A DNA stretch of 64,000 nucleotides, from assembly GCF_030817055.1 (NCBI RefSeq), contig NZ_JAUSYV010000001.1, positions 3,682,001 to 3,746,000 on the forward strand, in the 5' to 3' direction. Below the pieces are notes generated by a model. The model did not search any database and was not told where the DNA came from. It saw nothing but the letters and a program-made list of their open reading frames with translations. Source of the DNA: Bacillus sp. V2I10. Lineage in GTDB: Bacteria; Bacillota; Bacilli; Bacillales; Bacillaceae. Both the position numbers and the translations under genes were made by a program. Shown here one piece after another: positions 1 through 9,284 of the stretch; position 1 is the stretch's first letter; each line of letters begins with the position of its first letter.

Positions 1-167
1 CCAGCAGCCTGAAGTTCCTTAGCAGACTCATTTTCTTCAAGAGGCTTCATATCATTGACTGTAACGTTTGCTCCGAGTTTATGTAAGAGCTTTGCAGCAG
101 CTAAACCGCTTTTTGCAAGCCCCAATACCAGTACATGTTTATGAGTAAAATCTTGAATACTTTTCAT
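1..167 (-). CDS. murD: UDP-N-acetylmuramoylalanine--D-glutamate ligase, N-terminal part
   Basis: Cytoplasmic ligase that adds D-glutamate to UDP-MurNAc-L-Ala in peptidoglycan precursor synthesis. Only the first 55 or so residues are inside the window; the gene runs off the left edge. The visible part begins MKSIQDFTHKHVLVLGLAKS, matching the MurD N-terminal Rossmann-like domain with its glycine-rich turn. The ATG lies one base after the mraY stop, so the two are co-transcribed and probably translationally coupled. Position directly after mraY is the usual dcw order in Bacillus. Confidence 0.93.
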   Translation of the reverse strand, partial: MKSIQDFTHKHVLVLGLAKSGLAAAKLLHKLGANVTVNDMKPLEENESAKELQAA

Positions 168-168
168 C

Positions 169-1143
169 TTATAACCACACCTCAATATAGATTCCCAAAA
201 CGGCGAAAACAAGACCGACAGTCCAGAATGTCACGACAACTCTCCATTCTGACCAGCCGGTTAACTCATAGTGGTGATGAAGAGGGCTCATCTTAAATAC
301 CCGTTTTCCGGTCGTTTTAAAAGAGATGACCTGTATAATAACGGATAAGGTTTCGATGACGAAAACTCCTCCGATTAAAACAAGAAGAATTTCAAGCTTT
401 GTTAAAATAGCAACTGTGACAATAGCTCCCCCGAGTGCCAGTGATCCTGTGTCACCCATGAATACTTTTGCGGGATGTGCATTGAAAACAAGAAACCCAA
501 GAACCGCTCCTACAACTGCCACCGAAAAAATAGCCACATCATATTGAGATTGATTCCAGGCAAGAACAGCAAATGCTCCAAACGCAACGGCTGCCGTACC
601 TGAGAGCAGGCCGTCAAGGCCGTCTGTTAAATTAACAGCATTCGATCCGCCGACAAGCATGAAAATGATCAGAATGACATAAGCCCATCCTAAGTCAAAT
701 GAAAAATCAGTGCCTGGAATACGGATTTCTGAAGAAAACCCATATTGTTTAAAAACGATATAGAAAATGACCGCAATAATAATCTGTCCAATTAATTTCT
801 GTTTTGAAGTAAGACCGAGGTTGCGCTTCATCACAACCTTGATGAAATCATCCAGAAAACCGAGCAGGCCGTAACCGAACATAACGAATAGAAGCAAATA
901 CATTTCCACACTTGGTTCTGCAAATTTATAGCTCATGACAAGCGTTGTTACAATCACAGACAGAATTATCATGATTCCGCCCATCGTCGGGGTGCCTGAT
1001 TTTTTCTGATGGGATTTCGGTCCTTCATCCCGAATGCTTTGTCCGAACTTAAGTCTTCTTAAAAATGGAATAAAGATGGGAGATATCAGAACACTGATTA
1101 AAAAACCCATAATAATAGTAAATAAAATAATTTGTTCAAGCAT
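169..1143 (-). CDS. mraY: Phospho-N-acetylmuramoyl-pentapeptide transferase MraY
   Basis: Integral membrane enzyme that transfers phospho-MurNAc-pentapeptide to undecaprenyl phosphate, making lipid I. The 324-residue product is highly hydrophobic with about ten membrane segments. It carries the family motifs NLTDGLDGL, the FGxGLLGFLDD-type Asp pair (GYGLLGFLDDFIK) and the C-terminal HHHYELTGWSE loop. The frame could start nine codons earlier, but MLEQIILFT is preceded by a GGGAGGA site at proper spacing and gives the usual family length of 324. It sits between murE and murD in the dcw operon. Confidence 0.97.
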   Translation of the reverse strand: MLEQIILFTIIMGFLISVLISPIFIPFLRRLKFGQSIRDEGPKSHQKKSGTPTMGGIMIILSVIVTTLVMSYKFAEPSVEMYLLLFVMFGYGLLGFLDDFIKVVMKRNLGLTSKQKLIGQIIIAVIFYIVFKQYGFSSEIRIPGTDFSFDLGWAYVILIIFMLVGGSNAVNLTDGLDGLLSGTAAVAFGAFAVLAWNQSQYDVAIFSVAVVGAVLGFLVFNAHPAKVFMGDTGSLALGGAIVTVAILTKLEILLVLIGGVFVIETLSVIIQVISFKTTGKRVFKMSPLHHHYELTGWSEWRVVVTFWTVGLVFAVLGIYIEVWL

Positions 1144-1245
1144 GTTTAGATCCTCCCTGAATAGCTGCATGATGACCGCTTCTGATTACGGATTCATCAT
1201 ATAATAAAAATTCGTGAATTTCTTAAATACATCTTTTATAGCGGA

Positions 1246-2718
1246 TCATAATCTAATCCGTTCATTAATAGCTTTCAAGGCTACCTCACGATCATCGAAA
1301 TCGAAAATCTGTGTACCGATCTGCTGATAGGTTTCATGGCCTTTTCCTGCGATTAAGATGACGTCGCCTGGCAATGCATGAGAAACGGCAAAATAAATGG
1401 CCTTCTCTCTATTTTCAATGGAATGATAATATTCGCCTCTAACCCCATCTTCCATTTCATTCAATATGGCGATCGGATCTTCACTTCTCGGATTGTCGGA
1501 TGTAAAGATCGGTTCATCCGCATACTTCACTGCAATCTGCGCCATGATTTTCCGTTTTGTCCGGTCACGGTCCCCGCCGCAGCCGACAACGACAAATGTC
1601 TTTCCAAGAACAAATTGCTTGACCGTTGAAAGGACATTTTCCAGACTGTCCGGAGTATGGGCATAATCAACGATTACGGAAAAATCCTGTCCTCCGTCGA
1701 CAACTTCAAAGCGGCCGCGGACACCTTCAATGTCCCCAAGAGTCGCAACTATTACAGATAGAGGTACATTAGAAGCAAGGCTTGCAGCAGCTGCAGCAAG
1801 CGCATTATAGATGCTGAATTTGCCGATCAGCTTCATATTCACCTTCTCACTGCCATGGGGAGTGAGAAGATCAAATGATGTTCCGCTTGGAGACATCGCA
1901 ATATTTTTCGCCGTCACATCACACTCTGTATCAATCCCATAAGTCAATATATGTGCAGCCGTCATATTCATAAACTCGGCAGAAGCAGGATCATCACCGT
2001 TCAAGACAGCTGTTTTTGGCTTCTTTTGATCAAATTTATTGCCAAGCTGCGAAAATAGAAGGCCTTTTGCTGCCCGATATGAATCCATTGTCTGGTGGTA
2101 ATCCAGATGATCCTGTGACAAATTTGTAAAGACAGCTACGTCATAGTCACACCCATGAACACGCCCCATATGCAAGGCATGGGAGGAAACTTCCATAATT
2201 GCATGACTGACTCCTTTATCAACCATCGTTCCAAAGGTTTTTTGAAGAGTCAGGCTCTCTGGTGTAGTGTTTTTAACGCTTAATTGTTCATCTCCGATTT
2301 TTATGTACATCGTTCCGATTAATCCAGTAGTTTGGCTGGAATTTTGAAGAATCTTCTCAATTAAATGCGTTGTTGAAGTTTTGCCGTTTGTGCCTGTAAC
2401 GCCTATTAAATGAAGCTTATGTGTAGGCTGCCCGTAAAATGTGTCTGCGAGAAGCGCCATAGCTCTCTTTGTATTATTAACAACAATAACAGGTACTGGA
2501 AGTGACAAAGGCTTTTCAGATAATACAGCAGCAGCCCCTCTGCTGACAGCCTGCTCAGCATAATCGTGGCCATCTACTGTGTACCCGCTGATGCAAATAA
2601 ATAAACTTCCTTCCTTCACTTCTCTTGAGTCCATTTCAATCGAGAGAATTTCTGGATTTTCGTTCACGTTCATTTTCATATTTTGCAGCTGCGAAAGCAG
2701 TGTCTGTAATTTCATCAT
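1246..2718 (-). CDS. murE: UDP-MurNAc-tripeptide synthetase MurE (meso-DAP adding)
   Basis: Cytoplasmic Mur ligase adding the third stem-peptide residue to UDP-MurNAc-L-Ala-D-Glu. The protein has an N-terminal substrate domain, a central ATPase domain with GTNGKTSTT near residue 110, and a C-terminal ligase domain. The motif DNPR near residue 408 is the family signature for meso-diaminopimelate rather than lysine. The start was placed at an ATG eight bases after AGAGG; an adjacent ATG one codon on and a TTG two codons earlier are alternatives. About 280 bases separate it from spoVD upstream, so it may have its own promoter as well as read-through. Confidence 0.95.
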   Translation of the reverse strand: MMKLQTLLSQLQNMKMNVNENPEILSIEMDSREVKEGSLFICISGYTVDGHDYAEQAVSRGAAAVLSEKPLSLPVPVIVVNNTKRAMALLADTFYGQPTHKLHLIGVTGTNGKTSTTHLIEKILQNSSQTTGLIGTMYIKIGDEQLSVKNTTPESLTLQKTFGTMVDKGVSHAIMEVSSHALHMGRVHGCDYDVAVFTNLSQDHLDYHQTMDSYRAAKGLLFSQLGNKFDQKKPKTAVLNGDDPASAEFMNMTAAHILTYGIDTECDVTAKNIAMSPSGTSFDLLTPHGSEKVNMKLIGKFSIYNALAAAAASLASNVPLSVIVATLGDIEGVRGRFEVVDGGQDFSVIVDYAHTPDSLENVLSTVKQFVLGKTFVVVGCGGDRDRTKRKIMAQIAVKYADEPIFTSDNPRSEDPIAILNEMEDGVRGEYYHSIENREKAIYFAVSHALPGDVILIAGKGHETYQQIGTQIFDFDDREVALKAINERIRL

Positions 2719-2994
2719 TACCAAATCCTCTCAAAAACCAACAATAGTTTCTTTCTTTATTTTTTATACAAAATCATCCATTTATCAAAAAACGCACAGT
2801 TCTTATTTTATCTCATCTTCGCTAAAAGAGCCATATCAGCTTTTAAAAATATCATTGATTAGGCCCAGTTCGCTTCATATCCCATATTCAAAGATAAAAG
2901 AGGGTACAGAGCTTCTCTTTTCCTGCCATAAAATAAAAGCGAGGCAAACACGTGTTGTGATTGCCGGCTTTTTTTGTGTATAAAAGAGAGTTAG

Positions 2995-4935
2995 TTACTC
3001 GTCATCTGTTTTATTGTCGCTTTTTCCTAAATACAGGCGGAGGGTTGAACCTTCCTTCAGTTTCACTCCGGCTGCTGGTGACTGCTGAACAACTGTGTCG
3101 CCGGAACCGGCAATATCAAGCTTCAGGTTCACCATCTGCTCTCTCAGTTCCGTTGTAGTCAGCCCTACAACATTCGGGACATTTACAAGTTTTGTGTCTA
3201 GCCATTTATATTCTTTTTCTATTTGATCTTTTCTCGGTTTCACACCAAGCTCTCTTAAACTGTCTTCCATGATGTTTCCTACAATTGGCGCAACTACCGT
3301 TCCCCCGAACTGAACCGTGCCTTTTGGATTATCAACTGCAACATAAACAACAATTTCTGGATCATCAGCTGGAGCAAAGCCTATAAACGACACAATATAG
3401 TTATTCTTTAAATAAACTCCGTCTTTTACTTTTTGGGCAGTTCCTGTTTTGCCGCCGACACGGTAGCCGTCTACAAATGCATTTCTCCCTGTTCCTTGTG
3501 CCACTACACTTTCTAGGGCATATCTTATCTGTTTTGATGTTTCTTCTGAAATCACACGGCGCTTAGCTTCAGGAGCTGTCTGACTGACAACGTCACCTGT
3601 GATCGGGTCAATCCATTCCTTTGCAATAAAAGGTGTATATAGTGTTCCGCCGTTAACCGCCGCTGAAACAGCTGCGACCTGCTGAATGGGTGTTACAGAA
3701 ACACCTTGACCAAAAGCTGTTGTCGCCTGCTCAACGGGTCCGACATTTTTAACATTGAAGAGAATTCCCCTTCCTTCTCCCTGCAGATCGATCCCTGTTT
3801 TTTGGCCGAAACCAAAGTTCTGAATATATTTAAACAGCGTATTCGTGCCGAGCCTTTGTCCTAATTCTACAAATCCCGGGTTACAGGAGTTTTGAACAAC
3901 TTCAAGAAATGTCTGGCTGCCATGTCCGCCTCTTTTCCAGCATTTAAGTCTTGCTCCGCCAACCTCCACAGATCCGCCGTCATGAAAATGTTCTTTTTGC
4001 AGATCTACTTTGTTCTCTTCAAGGGCTGCAGCTAATGTAATAATCTTAAAGGTTGATCCTGGTTCGTAAGAGCTCCATACAGGAAGATTCCGATTGTAGA
4101 TCAGCGGATCAACATTTCTGAAATCCGCAGGATCAAAGTCAGGTCTGCTTGACATGGCAAGAATTTCTCCGTTTTTGGGATTCATGGCAATGGCAATCAT
4201 TCCGTCCGGGTTGTAGGCTGCCTGAGCGTTGTCCAGTTCCCGTTCTACAATGGTTTGAACTTTTGAATCAATGGTTAATTTAAGATTTAAACCGTCTATT
4301 GGAGCTGTATATTCATCCGCTTCTTCTGGCATTCTTTTCCCTTTTGCATCCGAGTAGAATTTCACATATCCTTTTGTGCCTTTCAGCTGTTCATCGTAAT
4401 AGGATTCCAGCCCAAGCAGCCCCTGATTATCGATTCCGGCAAAACCAAGCACATGTGATAGATAGCTTCCAAACGGATAATGCCGCTTAGAATCTTCCGC
4501 TATGTATACTCCTTTTAGCCCAAGGGCCCGAAGCTCTTTTGCTTTTTCATGAGAGATCTTTCTTCCTTCAGGATTAATGCGCTGGATTGACTGCTTCTTT
4601 GTAATTAGTTCATAAGCGCGCTCTTTGGACATATTTAAAACAGAAGCAAGCTTTTCAGCCGTATCTGCCGGGTTTTCCACCTGCCTCGGCACAACAAGGA
4701 CCGACGGGGCACTCATATTCGTAGCAAGCTTAACGCCGTTGCGGTCAAGAATCTCCCCCCGTTCAGGCTCAAAAGGAATGTTTCTGCTCCATGAATCCTT
4801 AGCAAGAGCAGTTAATTTATCCCCTATAAAAAACTGAACGTATCCAAGACGGATATCGATAATAAGAAAAATCAAAAATCCAAACAGCAGCACCATTGTC
4901 AGACGCTTTCTGACAGTTACATTTGAAACGCGCAT
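2995..4935 (-). CDS. spoVD: Sporulation-specific penicillin-binding protein SpoVD
   Basis: Class B penicillin-binding protein, a transpeptidase needed for spore cortex synthesis. At 646 residues it equals the B. subtilis protein. A cytoplasmic tail and one membrane helix (about 13-32) are followed by the dimerisation domain, the transpeptidase domain with SSYEPGSTFK (catalytic Ser294, Lys297), SCN-type motif NSCNPG and KTGTAQ, and one C-terminal PASTA domain (NVPNVVGLTTTEL onward). It is separated from pbpB by a strong terminator, consistent with its own sporulation promoter, although I could not identify a convincing sigma-E box by eye. Confidence 0.95.
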   Translation of the reverse strand: MRVSNVTVRKRLTMVLLFGFLIFLIIDIRLGYVQFFIGDKLTALAKDSWSRNIPFEPERGEILDRNGVKLATNMSAPSVLVVPRQVENPADTAEKLASVLNMSKERAYELITKKQSIQRINPEGRKISHEKAKELRALGLKGVYIAEDSKRHYPFGSYLSHVLGFAGIDNQGLLGLESYYDEQLKGTKGYVKFYSDAKGKRMPEEADEYTAPIDGLNLKLTIDSKVQTIVERELDNAQAAYNPDGMIAIAMNPKNGEILAMSSRPDFDPADFRNVDPLIYNRNLPVWSSYEPGSTFKIITLAAALEENKVDLQKEHFHDGGSVEVGGARLKCWKRGGHGSQTFLEVVQNSCNPGFVELGQRLGTNTLFKYIQNFGFGQKTGIDLQGEGRGILFNVKNVGPVEQATTAFGQGVSVTPIQQVAAVSAAVNGGTLYTPFIAKEWIDPITGDVVSQTAPEAKRRVISEETSKQIRYALESVVAQGTGRNAFVDGYRVGGKTGTAQKVKDGVYLKNNYIVSFIGFAPADDPEIVVYVAVDNPKGTVQFGGTVVAPIVGNIMEDSLRELGVKPRKDQIEKEYKWLDTKLVNVPNVVGLTTTELREQMVNLKLDIAGSGDTVVQQSPAAGVKLKEGSTLRLYLGKSDNKTDDE

Positions 4936-5046
4936 AGAATTATACCCCTCCTTATCCAGGCTCGTTCAAATATATGCTTGTACAGCATTATCTAGAACTT
5001 TTAGGGATAAGGAGAAGCTGGTCAAAACGTGAAAGTTTTTAATGAC

Positions 5047-5084
5047 TAAAAAAAGAAGCTTGATCAACGATGTTGACCAAGCTT
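5047..5084 (-). terminator. Intrinsic terminator after pbpB
   Basis: A 13-bp stem (AAGCTTGGTCAAC with its complement, one wobble pair) closes a 3-base loop and is followed on the minus strand by C and a run of seven T. It lies just after the pbpB stop and before spoVD, separating vegetative and sporulation transcription. Confidence 0.85.
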
Positions 5085-5090
5085 GCTATT

Positions 5091-7304
5091 CTACTCAGCT
5101 TCATCTTCTTCTTCTTCCTCTTCAGCCTGTTCATTTTCTCCGCTGCTTGGCTGTTTGGGACTTTCAAGCTTTACAATTAATTGATCGTTCTCTTTTACAG
5201 TCTCATTTTCCGTTAAATTTTGAGAAACAACATAGCCGTTTCCTTTTAATTTAAGGTCAAGATCTAGAAAATTAGCTAGCTTCATGACATCCCGGGATGA
5301 CCAGCCTTTAAGGTCCGGCATCGCGACTTTGCCATCTGTCTGTAAAAACACACGTTCATTGACAATCATGTTTGTGCCCGCTTCTGGATATTGAGCAACA
5401 ATTTCATTTCCCGATCCAAGAATAAGCGGCTGAACATTGTTTGCATTCAGCAGTTTTTCTGCTGATGCTGAATCTTCCCCGACAAAGGACGGCACTTCTG
5501 CTCCAGTTTCAGTTTCCGTTTTCTTAGGCTGTTCCAGAGCTTCCTCAGAAGGCTGGATTTTCAAATACTGCAAGCTGTTTTTCATTACGGTATTAAAAAT
5601 GGATGATACAGGCATAGATCCTGTTTCTGTGTCTTTCAGCTCTGGCTGCTGGACAGCAACATAAACAAGTAGCTCTGGATCTTCTTTTGGAGCCATTCCA
5701 AGGAATGAAAAAATGAAGTTATCCCGGCCGCTTAAGTATTTCCCGTCACTTCCTGCTATTTGTGCCGTTCCTGTCTTTCCGGCAACTTCATACCCTTCAA
5801 TCTGGTACAGTCTGCCGGTGCCTTTTTCTGAACTTACCACTGTTTCCAAAATATCCAGCACTTCTTTTGAAGTCTTTTCAGAAATAGGTGTTCCCGCAAC
5901 TTCAGGCTTATTTTGCTTCACCACTTTGTCATGATCAACGTCAACAATTTTATCAATGATATAAGGCTTCATCATTTTTCCGCCATTTGCGATTGCAGTT
6001 GCTGCCTGCACCTGCTGAATCGGCGTCACTGTTGAACCTTGGCCAAATGCAGTCGTTACTTTTTCAATATCATACTTATAGTTAAACTTACCATTTGCTT
6101 CGTTTGGCAGATCAATTCCGGTCTTTTCATTTAGTCCGAACTTGTTCATATACTGCATGAATCGATCTGGACCGAGCTTTTCCTTCGCAAGGATGGCCAT
6201 CGCTACATTGGACGAACGCTGCACACCTTCTAAGAAGGAAATCGTTCCCCAGCCTGTTTTATTATGATCGCGTATTCTTCCGCCTTCCACTTTATATGCA
6301 CCTGACTGATACAGTTCATTGCGGTTAAATACGCCTTCTTCAATTGCAGCTGCCAGCGTGAAAATTTTCATCGTCGAGCCTGGCTCGAATGGATAAGCAA
6401 CGGCATCATTATAATAATTGTTGATATCGCGGACATTCGGATTAAAGCTTGGGCGCTGCCCCATTGCAAGAATCTTCCCAGTTTTAGGATCGGCCACAAT
6501 TCCGATAATCTTCTCAGGTTCATATTCTTCTGCTGCTTCATTCATGGCATCTTCAAGGAATGTTTGAATCTTTTGGTCAATCGTCAGATATACATTGTTT
6601 CCGTTATCAGGAGCTACTATTTTTTCTTCTCCATTTGGGAGTTTAAATCCTTGTTTATCTCCCTCATATACTTTGTAGCCATCTTTTTCTTGAAGATATT
6701 TATCAAGACTTTTCTCAATTCCAAACATGCCTACCGTATTCTTTGATTCTTCGTCTCTTTGGGCATACCCGATAATATGTGAGGCGAATGTGCCGTTGGG
6801 GTAATACCGGTGGGTGTCTCTGATAAATCCGATACCCGGAAGATTCATTTTCTCAATCTTTACTTTTAATGAATGGCTTATGTTTCTTCCGGCAGAACCA
6901 AACTCTACCTGAAAAGCATCCTTCGATAAAATGTCACTGACTTCACTCTCTTCCATATCAAGCAATGGAGCAAGTTTTTCAGCTGTTTCTTCCGGTTCAA
7001 TTACATGCTTGGGTTTTTTGGGGCTTGTCGTCATGCTGTCATCAAGAACAGCAACCAAAGTATACGTTGACGTATCTTGAGCAATGACTTCTCCTCTTCT
7101 GTCCAAAATGGATCCCCGATTCGCCTCAATGCCGCGCTTACGCTCATATTGCTCTTGAGCGCGGGCTGCAAGTATTTCCCCGTTTACTTCACCTGTTGTC
7201 TGTAAATACAGGAATCTGATGATTAAGACAAAAAAGAGCAATGCAAATATTAAAGTTAATATTGCTGCTCCTCTGTTCATATTGATATTTTTCGGCTGTG
7301 TCAT
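5091..7304 (-). CDS. pbpB: Division penicillin-binding protein 2B
   Basis: Class B penicillin-binding protein (FtsI/PBP2B type) that cross-links septal peptidoglycan with FtsW. Short cytoplasmic tail, membrane helix at about 13-34, dimerisation domain, then the transpeptidase domain with FEPGSTMK (catalytic Ser310, Lys313), SSN (RSSNVAM) and KTGTAQ, and two C-terminal PASTA domains (VPSFVGEDSAS and MPDLKGWSS). The last 16 or so residues are almost all Glu/Asp, an acidic tail that makes the protein slightly longer (737) than the B. subtilis one. ATG is two bases after the ftsL stop. Confidence 0.95.
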   Translation of the reverse strand: MTQPKNINMNRGAAILTLIFALLFFVLIIRFLYLQTTGEVNGEILAARAQEQYERKRGIEANRGSILDRRGEVIAQDTSTYTLVAVLDDSMTTSPKKPKHVIEPEETAEKLAPLLDMEESEVSDILSKDAFQVEFGSAGRNISHSLKVKIEKMNLPGIGFIRDTHRYYPNGTFASHIIGYAQRDEESKNTVGMFGIEKSLDKYLQEKDGYKVYEGDKQGFKLPNGEEKIVAPDNGNNVYLTIDQKIQTFLEDAMNEAAEEYEPEKIIGIVADPKTGKILAMGQRPSFNPNVRDINNYYNDAVAYPFEPGSTMKIFTLAAAIEEGVFNRNELYQSGAYKVEGGRIRDHNKTGWGTISFLEGVQRSSNVAMAILAKEKLGPDRFMQYMNKFGLNEKTGIDLPNEANGKFNYKYDIEKVTTAFGQGSTVTPIQQVQAATAIANGGKMMKPYIIDKIVDVDHDKVVKQNKPEVAGTPISEKTSKEVLDILETVVSSEKGTGRLYQIEGYEVAGKTGTAQIAGSDGKYLSGRDNFIFSFLGMAPKEDPELLVYVAVQQPELKDTETGSMPVSSIFNTVMKNSLQYLKIQPSEEALEQPKKTETETGAEVPSFVGEDSASAEKLLNANNVQPLILGSGNEIVAQYPEAGTNMIVNERVFLQTDGKVAMPDLKGWSSRDVMKLANFLDLDLKLKGNGYVVSQNLTENETVKENDQLIVKLESPKQPSSGENEQAEEEEEEDEAE

Positions 7305-7306
7305 GA

Positions 7307-7672
7307 TTATTCATTAACAACTTTCACATTTTTTGGATTAAGTTCTAATCCAAGCTCTTTAGCTTTTGCCCAGATGCGTTCATATGTGCTTAATTCTTTT
7401 ACTTGGACTGTTAAGTCAGAATTGATTCTTTGCTGATCCTGTATTTTGGCCTCAACCTTCTGAATTTCAATATTTGACTGGTAGACTGTTACACTGTTCG
7501 TTACGATTTGGATGGCTGCAAATAAGAGGACAGATAAGAAAGCGACGATAAGCACTTTTTCCCCTACTGTTATGGTTGGTCTTCTTGTAATGACGACCGT
7601 TTGCTGCTGCTCGGGCATTTGTTTATGCTGCTCTTGCCTCTGCTGCTGTAATTTAACTGCTAAATTACTCAT
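7307..7672 (-). CDS. ftsL: Cell division protein FtsL
   Basis: Small bitopic divisome protein that partners DivIC and PBP2B. The 121-residue product has a Gln-rich, charged cytoplasmic tail, one membrane helix (about residues 40-62: GEKVLIVAFLSVLLFAAIQI) and an extracellular coiled coil beginning SNIEIQKVEAKIQDQQ. A GTG two codons upstream is possible, but MSNLA is the family N-terminus and lies eight bases after GAGGGGG. It is in the dcw cluster between rsmH and pbpB. Confidence 0.93.
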   Translation of the reverse strand: MSNLAVKLQQQRQEQHKQMPEQQQTVVITRRPTITVGEKVLIVAFLSVLLFAAIQIVTNSVTVYQSNIEIQKVEAKIQDQQRINSDLTVQVKELSTYERIWAKAKELGLELNPKNVKVVNE

Positions 7673-7705
7673 GAACACAACCCCCTCTGATTTTTTTGGC
7701 TTTCT

Positions 7706-8638
7706 TTATAGTTTTTCTAGGATTCTAAGTTTAGCTGATCTTGCTCGATTGTTTTCTTCTAGCTCTTCGTCTGATGGCACGATTGGTTTTCTTGTGATCA
7801 GTTTCACTTTCGGTTTAAATTCATCCGGTATAACCGGCAAGTTAGGAGGCAGTTCCGGTAATGCAGCAGCTTGTTTAAAGGCCGTCTTGCAGATTCTGTC
7901 TTCCAATGAATGGAACGTTATGACGCTGACTCTGCCGCCGGGTTTAATAAGGTCGACAGCTTGTCCAATGGCTTCTTCAAATACTTTCAGTTCATCATTT
8001 ACCGCAATTCGGATCGCCTGAAAAATCCGTTTGGCAGGGTGCCCGCCTTTTCTTCTTGCTGGAGCTGGAATTGCATCTTTAATTAATTCCACGAGCTCTC
8101 CTGTAGTTTGGATCGGCTGTTTTTCTCTGGCTGCTTCTATTTTTCTCGCTACCTGCTTTGAGAATTTTTCTTCACCATAACGGAAGAAAATTTTGACCAG
8201 TTCTTCATATGTCCAGTGATTCACCACATCAAATGCGGAAATGCTGGCATGCTGGTCCATTCTCATATCAAGAGGTGCGTCGTGATGATAGCTGAAGCCT
8301 CTCTCAGGTGTATCTAATTGCGGCGATGATACGCCGAGGTCAAACAGAATGCCGTCAACCTCAGTAACACCTAACTGTTCAAGTTCTTCTTTTAAATACC
8401 TGAAATTGCTTTTTATAAATGTAACCTGTCCCGCATAGTCTGCAAGCAGTTCTTTTGCATGCGAGAGGGCTGCATCATCCTGGTCAAAAGCGAAGAGGTG
8501 ACCATCCTTTGATAGCTTGGACAGCAGATAAGAGCTGTGACCTGCTCCCCCTAATGTGCAGTCTACATATACACCGTCTTCTTTAATGTTTAATCCGTCT
8601 ACTGTTTCACGCAATAATACTGTTTTATGTTGAAACAT
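7706..8638 (-). CDS. rsmH: 16S rRNA (cytosine(1402)-N(4))-methyltransferase RsmH
   Basis: SAM-dependent methyltransferase (MraW) that N4-methylates C1402 of 16S rRNA. The 310-residue protein shows the SAM-binding motif VDCTLGGAGHS, ILFDLGVSSPQLD and SVITFHSLEDR, all diagnostic of RsmH. The start MFQHKTVLL is the family start and lies eight bases after AAAGGTGG; a longer frame is not supported. Second gene of the dcw operon after mraZ. Confidence 0.96.
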   Translation of the reverse strand: MFQHKTVLLRETVDGLNIKEDGVYVDCTLGGAGHSSYLLSKLSKDGHLFAFDQDDAALSHAKELLADYAGQVTFIKSNFRYLKEELEQLGVTEVDGILFDLGVSSPQLDTPERGFSYHHDAPLDMRMDQHASISAFDVVNHWTYEELVKIFFRYGEEKFSKQVARKIEAAREKQPIQTTGELVELIKDAIPAPARRKGGHPAKRIFQAIRIAVNDELKVFEEAIGQAVDLIKPGGRVSVITFHSLEDRICKTAFKQAAALPELPPNLPVIPDEFKPKVKLITRKPIVPSDEELEENNRARSAKLRILEKL

Positions 8639-8729
8639 TGCTGTTACCACCTTTATCAGAGTCGATTGTTTTGGATGTTTAAATATGATGTTGAAATGTC
8701 TTATTACTCATTGTTTGCACAAGAGACCA

Positions 8730-9161
8730 TTATATATCAAAACCAATCATATTTTCAGCAATTTCGGCAAATGAATCTTCTTGTTCAGTCACATATGTAT
8801 CCCAAATTGCTTTATCCCATAACTCGATCCGATTTGATACTCCGATAACAACACATTCTTTTTCAAGCTTTGCATATTGCAAAAGCGGTGCAGCTAAATT
8901 AATGCGGCCTTGCTTGTCGAGCTCGCATTCTACAGCCCCAGAAAAGAAAAACCGAGTGAATGCACGTGCGTCTTTTTTTGTTAATGGGAGAGCTTTAAGT
9001 TTATCTTCGATCAATTTCCACTCGCTCATTGGATAACCGAACAAACATTGATCAAGTCCTCTTGTGATGACGAAAGTTTCTCCGAGCTCTTCCCGGAACT
9101 TGGCAGGAACGATCATGCGGCCTTTTGCATCAATCGTATGATGATATTCACCCATGAACAT
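8730..9161 (-). CDS. mraZ: Transcriptional regulator MraZ
   Basis: SpoVT/AbrB-fold DNA-binding protein that controls the dcw operon from its own upstream repeats. 143 residues, the same length as in B. subtilis, with two tandem AbrB-like units each carrying a DxxGR-type signature: DAKGRMIVPAKFR near the N-terminus and DKQGRINLAAPL in the middle. The C-terminus ENMIGFDI is also conserved. Start MFMGEYHHT matches the family; an internal ATG two codons later is an alternative. First gene of the cluster, directly downstream of tandem GTGG boxes. Confidence 0.96.
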   Translation of the reverse strand: MFMGEYHHTIDAKGRMIVPAKFREELGETFVITRGLDQCLFGYPMSEWKLIEDKLKALPLTKKDARAFTRFFFSGAVECELDKQGRINLAAPLLQYAKLEKECVVIGVSNRIELWDKAIWDTYVTEQEDSFAEIAENMIGFDI

Positions 9162-9169
9162 GTCCGTCG

Positions 9170-9216
9170 CCCCACTTTCTTTCTCTCAGTCACCACTTCC
9201 CCCCACTTCTCCCCAC
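9170..9216 (-). promoter_or_regulatory. Probable MraZ operator: phased GTGG boxes
   Basis: On the minus strand, GTGGGGAGAA (9216-9207), GTGGGGGGAA (9206-9197) and GTGGTGACTG (9196-9187) follow each other at exact 10-bp spacing, and a fourth AAAGTGGGGCGAC begins its GTGG at 9175, two turns further. MraZ is known to bind tandem repeats with one helical turn spacing upstream of its own gene, so these boxes, ending just before the mraZ start, fit autoregulation. A possible -10 (TAGAAT) lies just upstream at about 9221-9226; no good -35 is visible. Confidence 0.8.
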
Positions 9217-9241
9217 CTCCTATTCTACACGTTCTTTTCAT

Positions 9242-9268
9242 AAAAAAAAACCCTGTATTCCACAGGAT
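9242..9268 (-). terminator. Intrinsic terminator after bshC
   Basis: Minus strand CCTGT/ACAGG stem with a short loop followed by a run of nine T. It ends the bshC transcript just upstream of the mraZ promoter region. Confidence 0.75.
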
Positions 9269-9284
9269 TTCAGAAAATCGTTAT

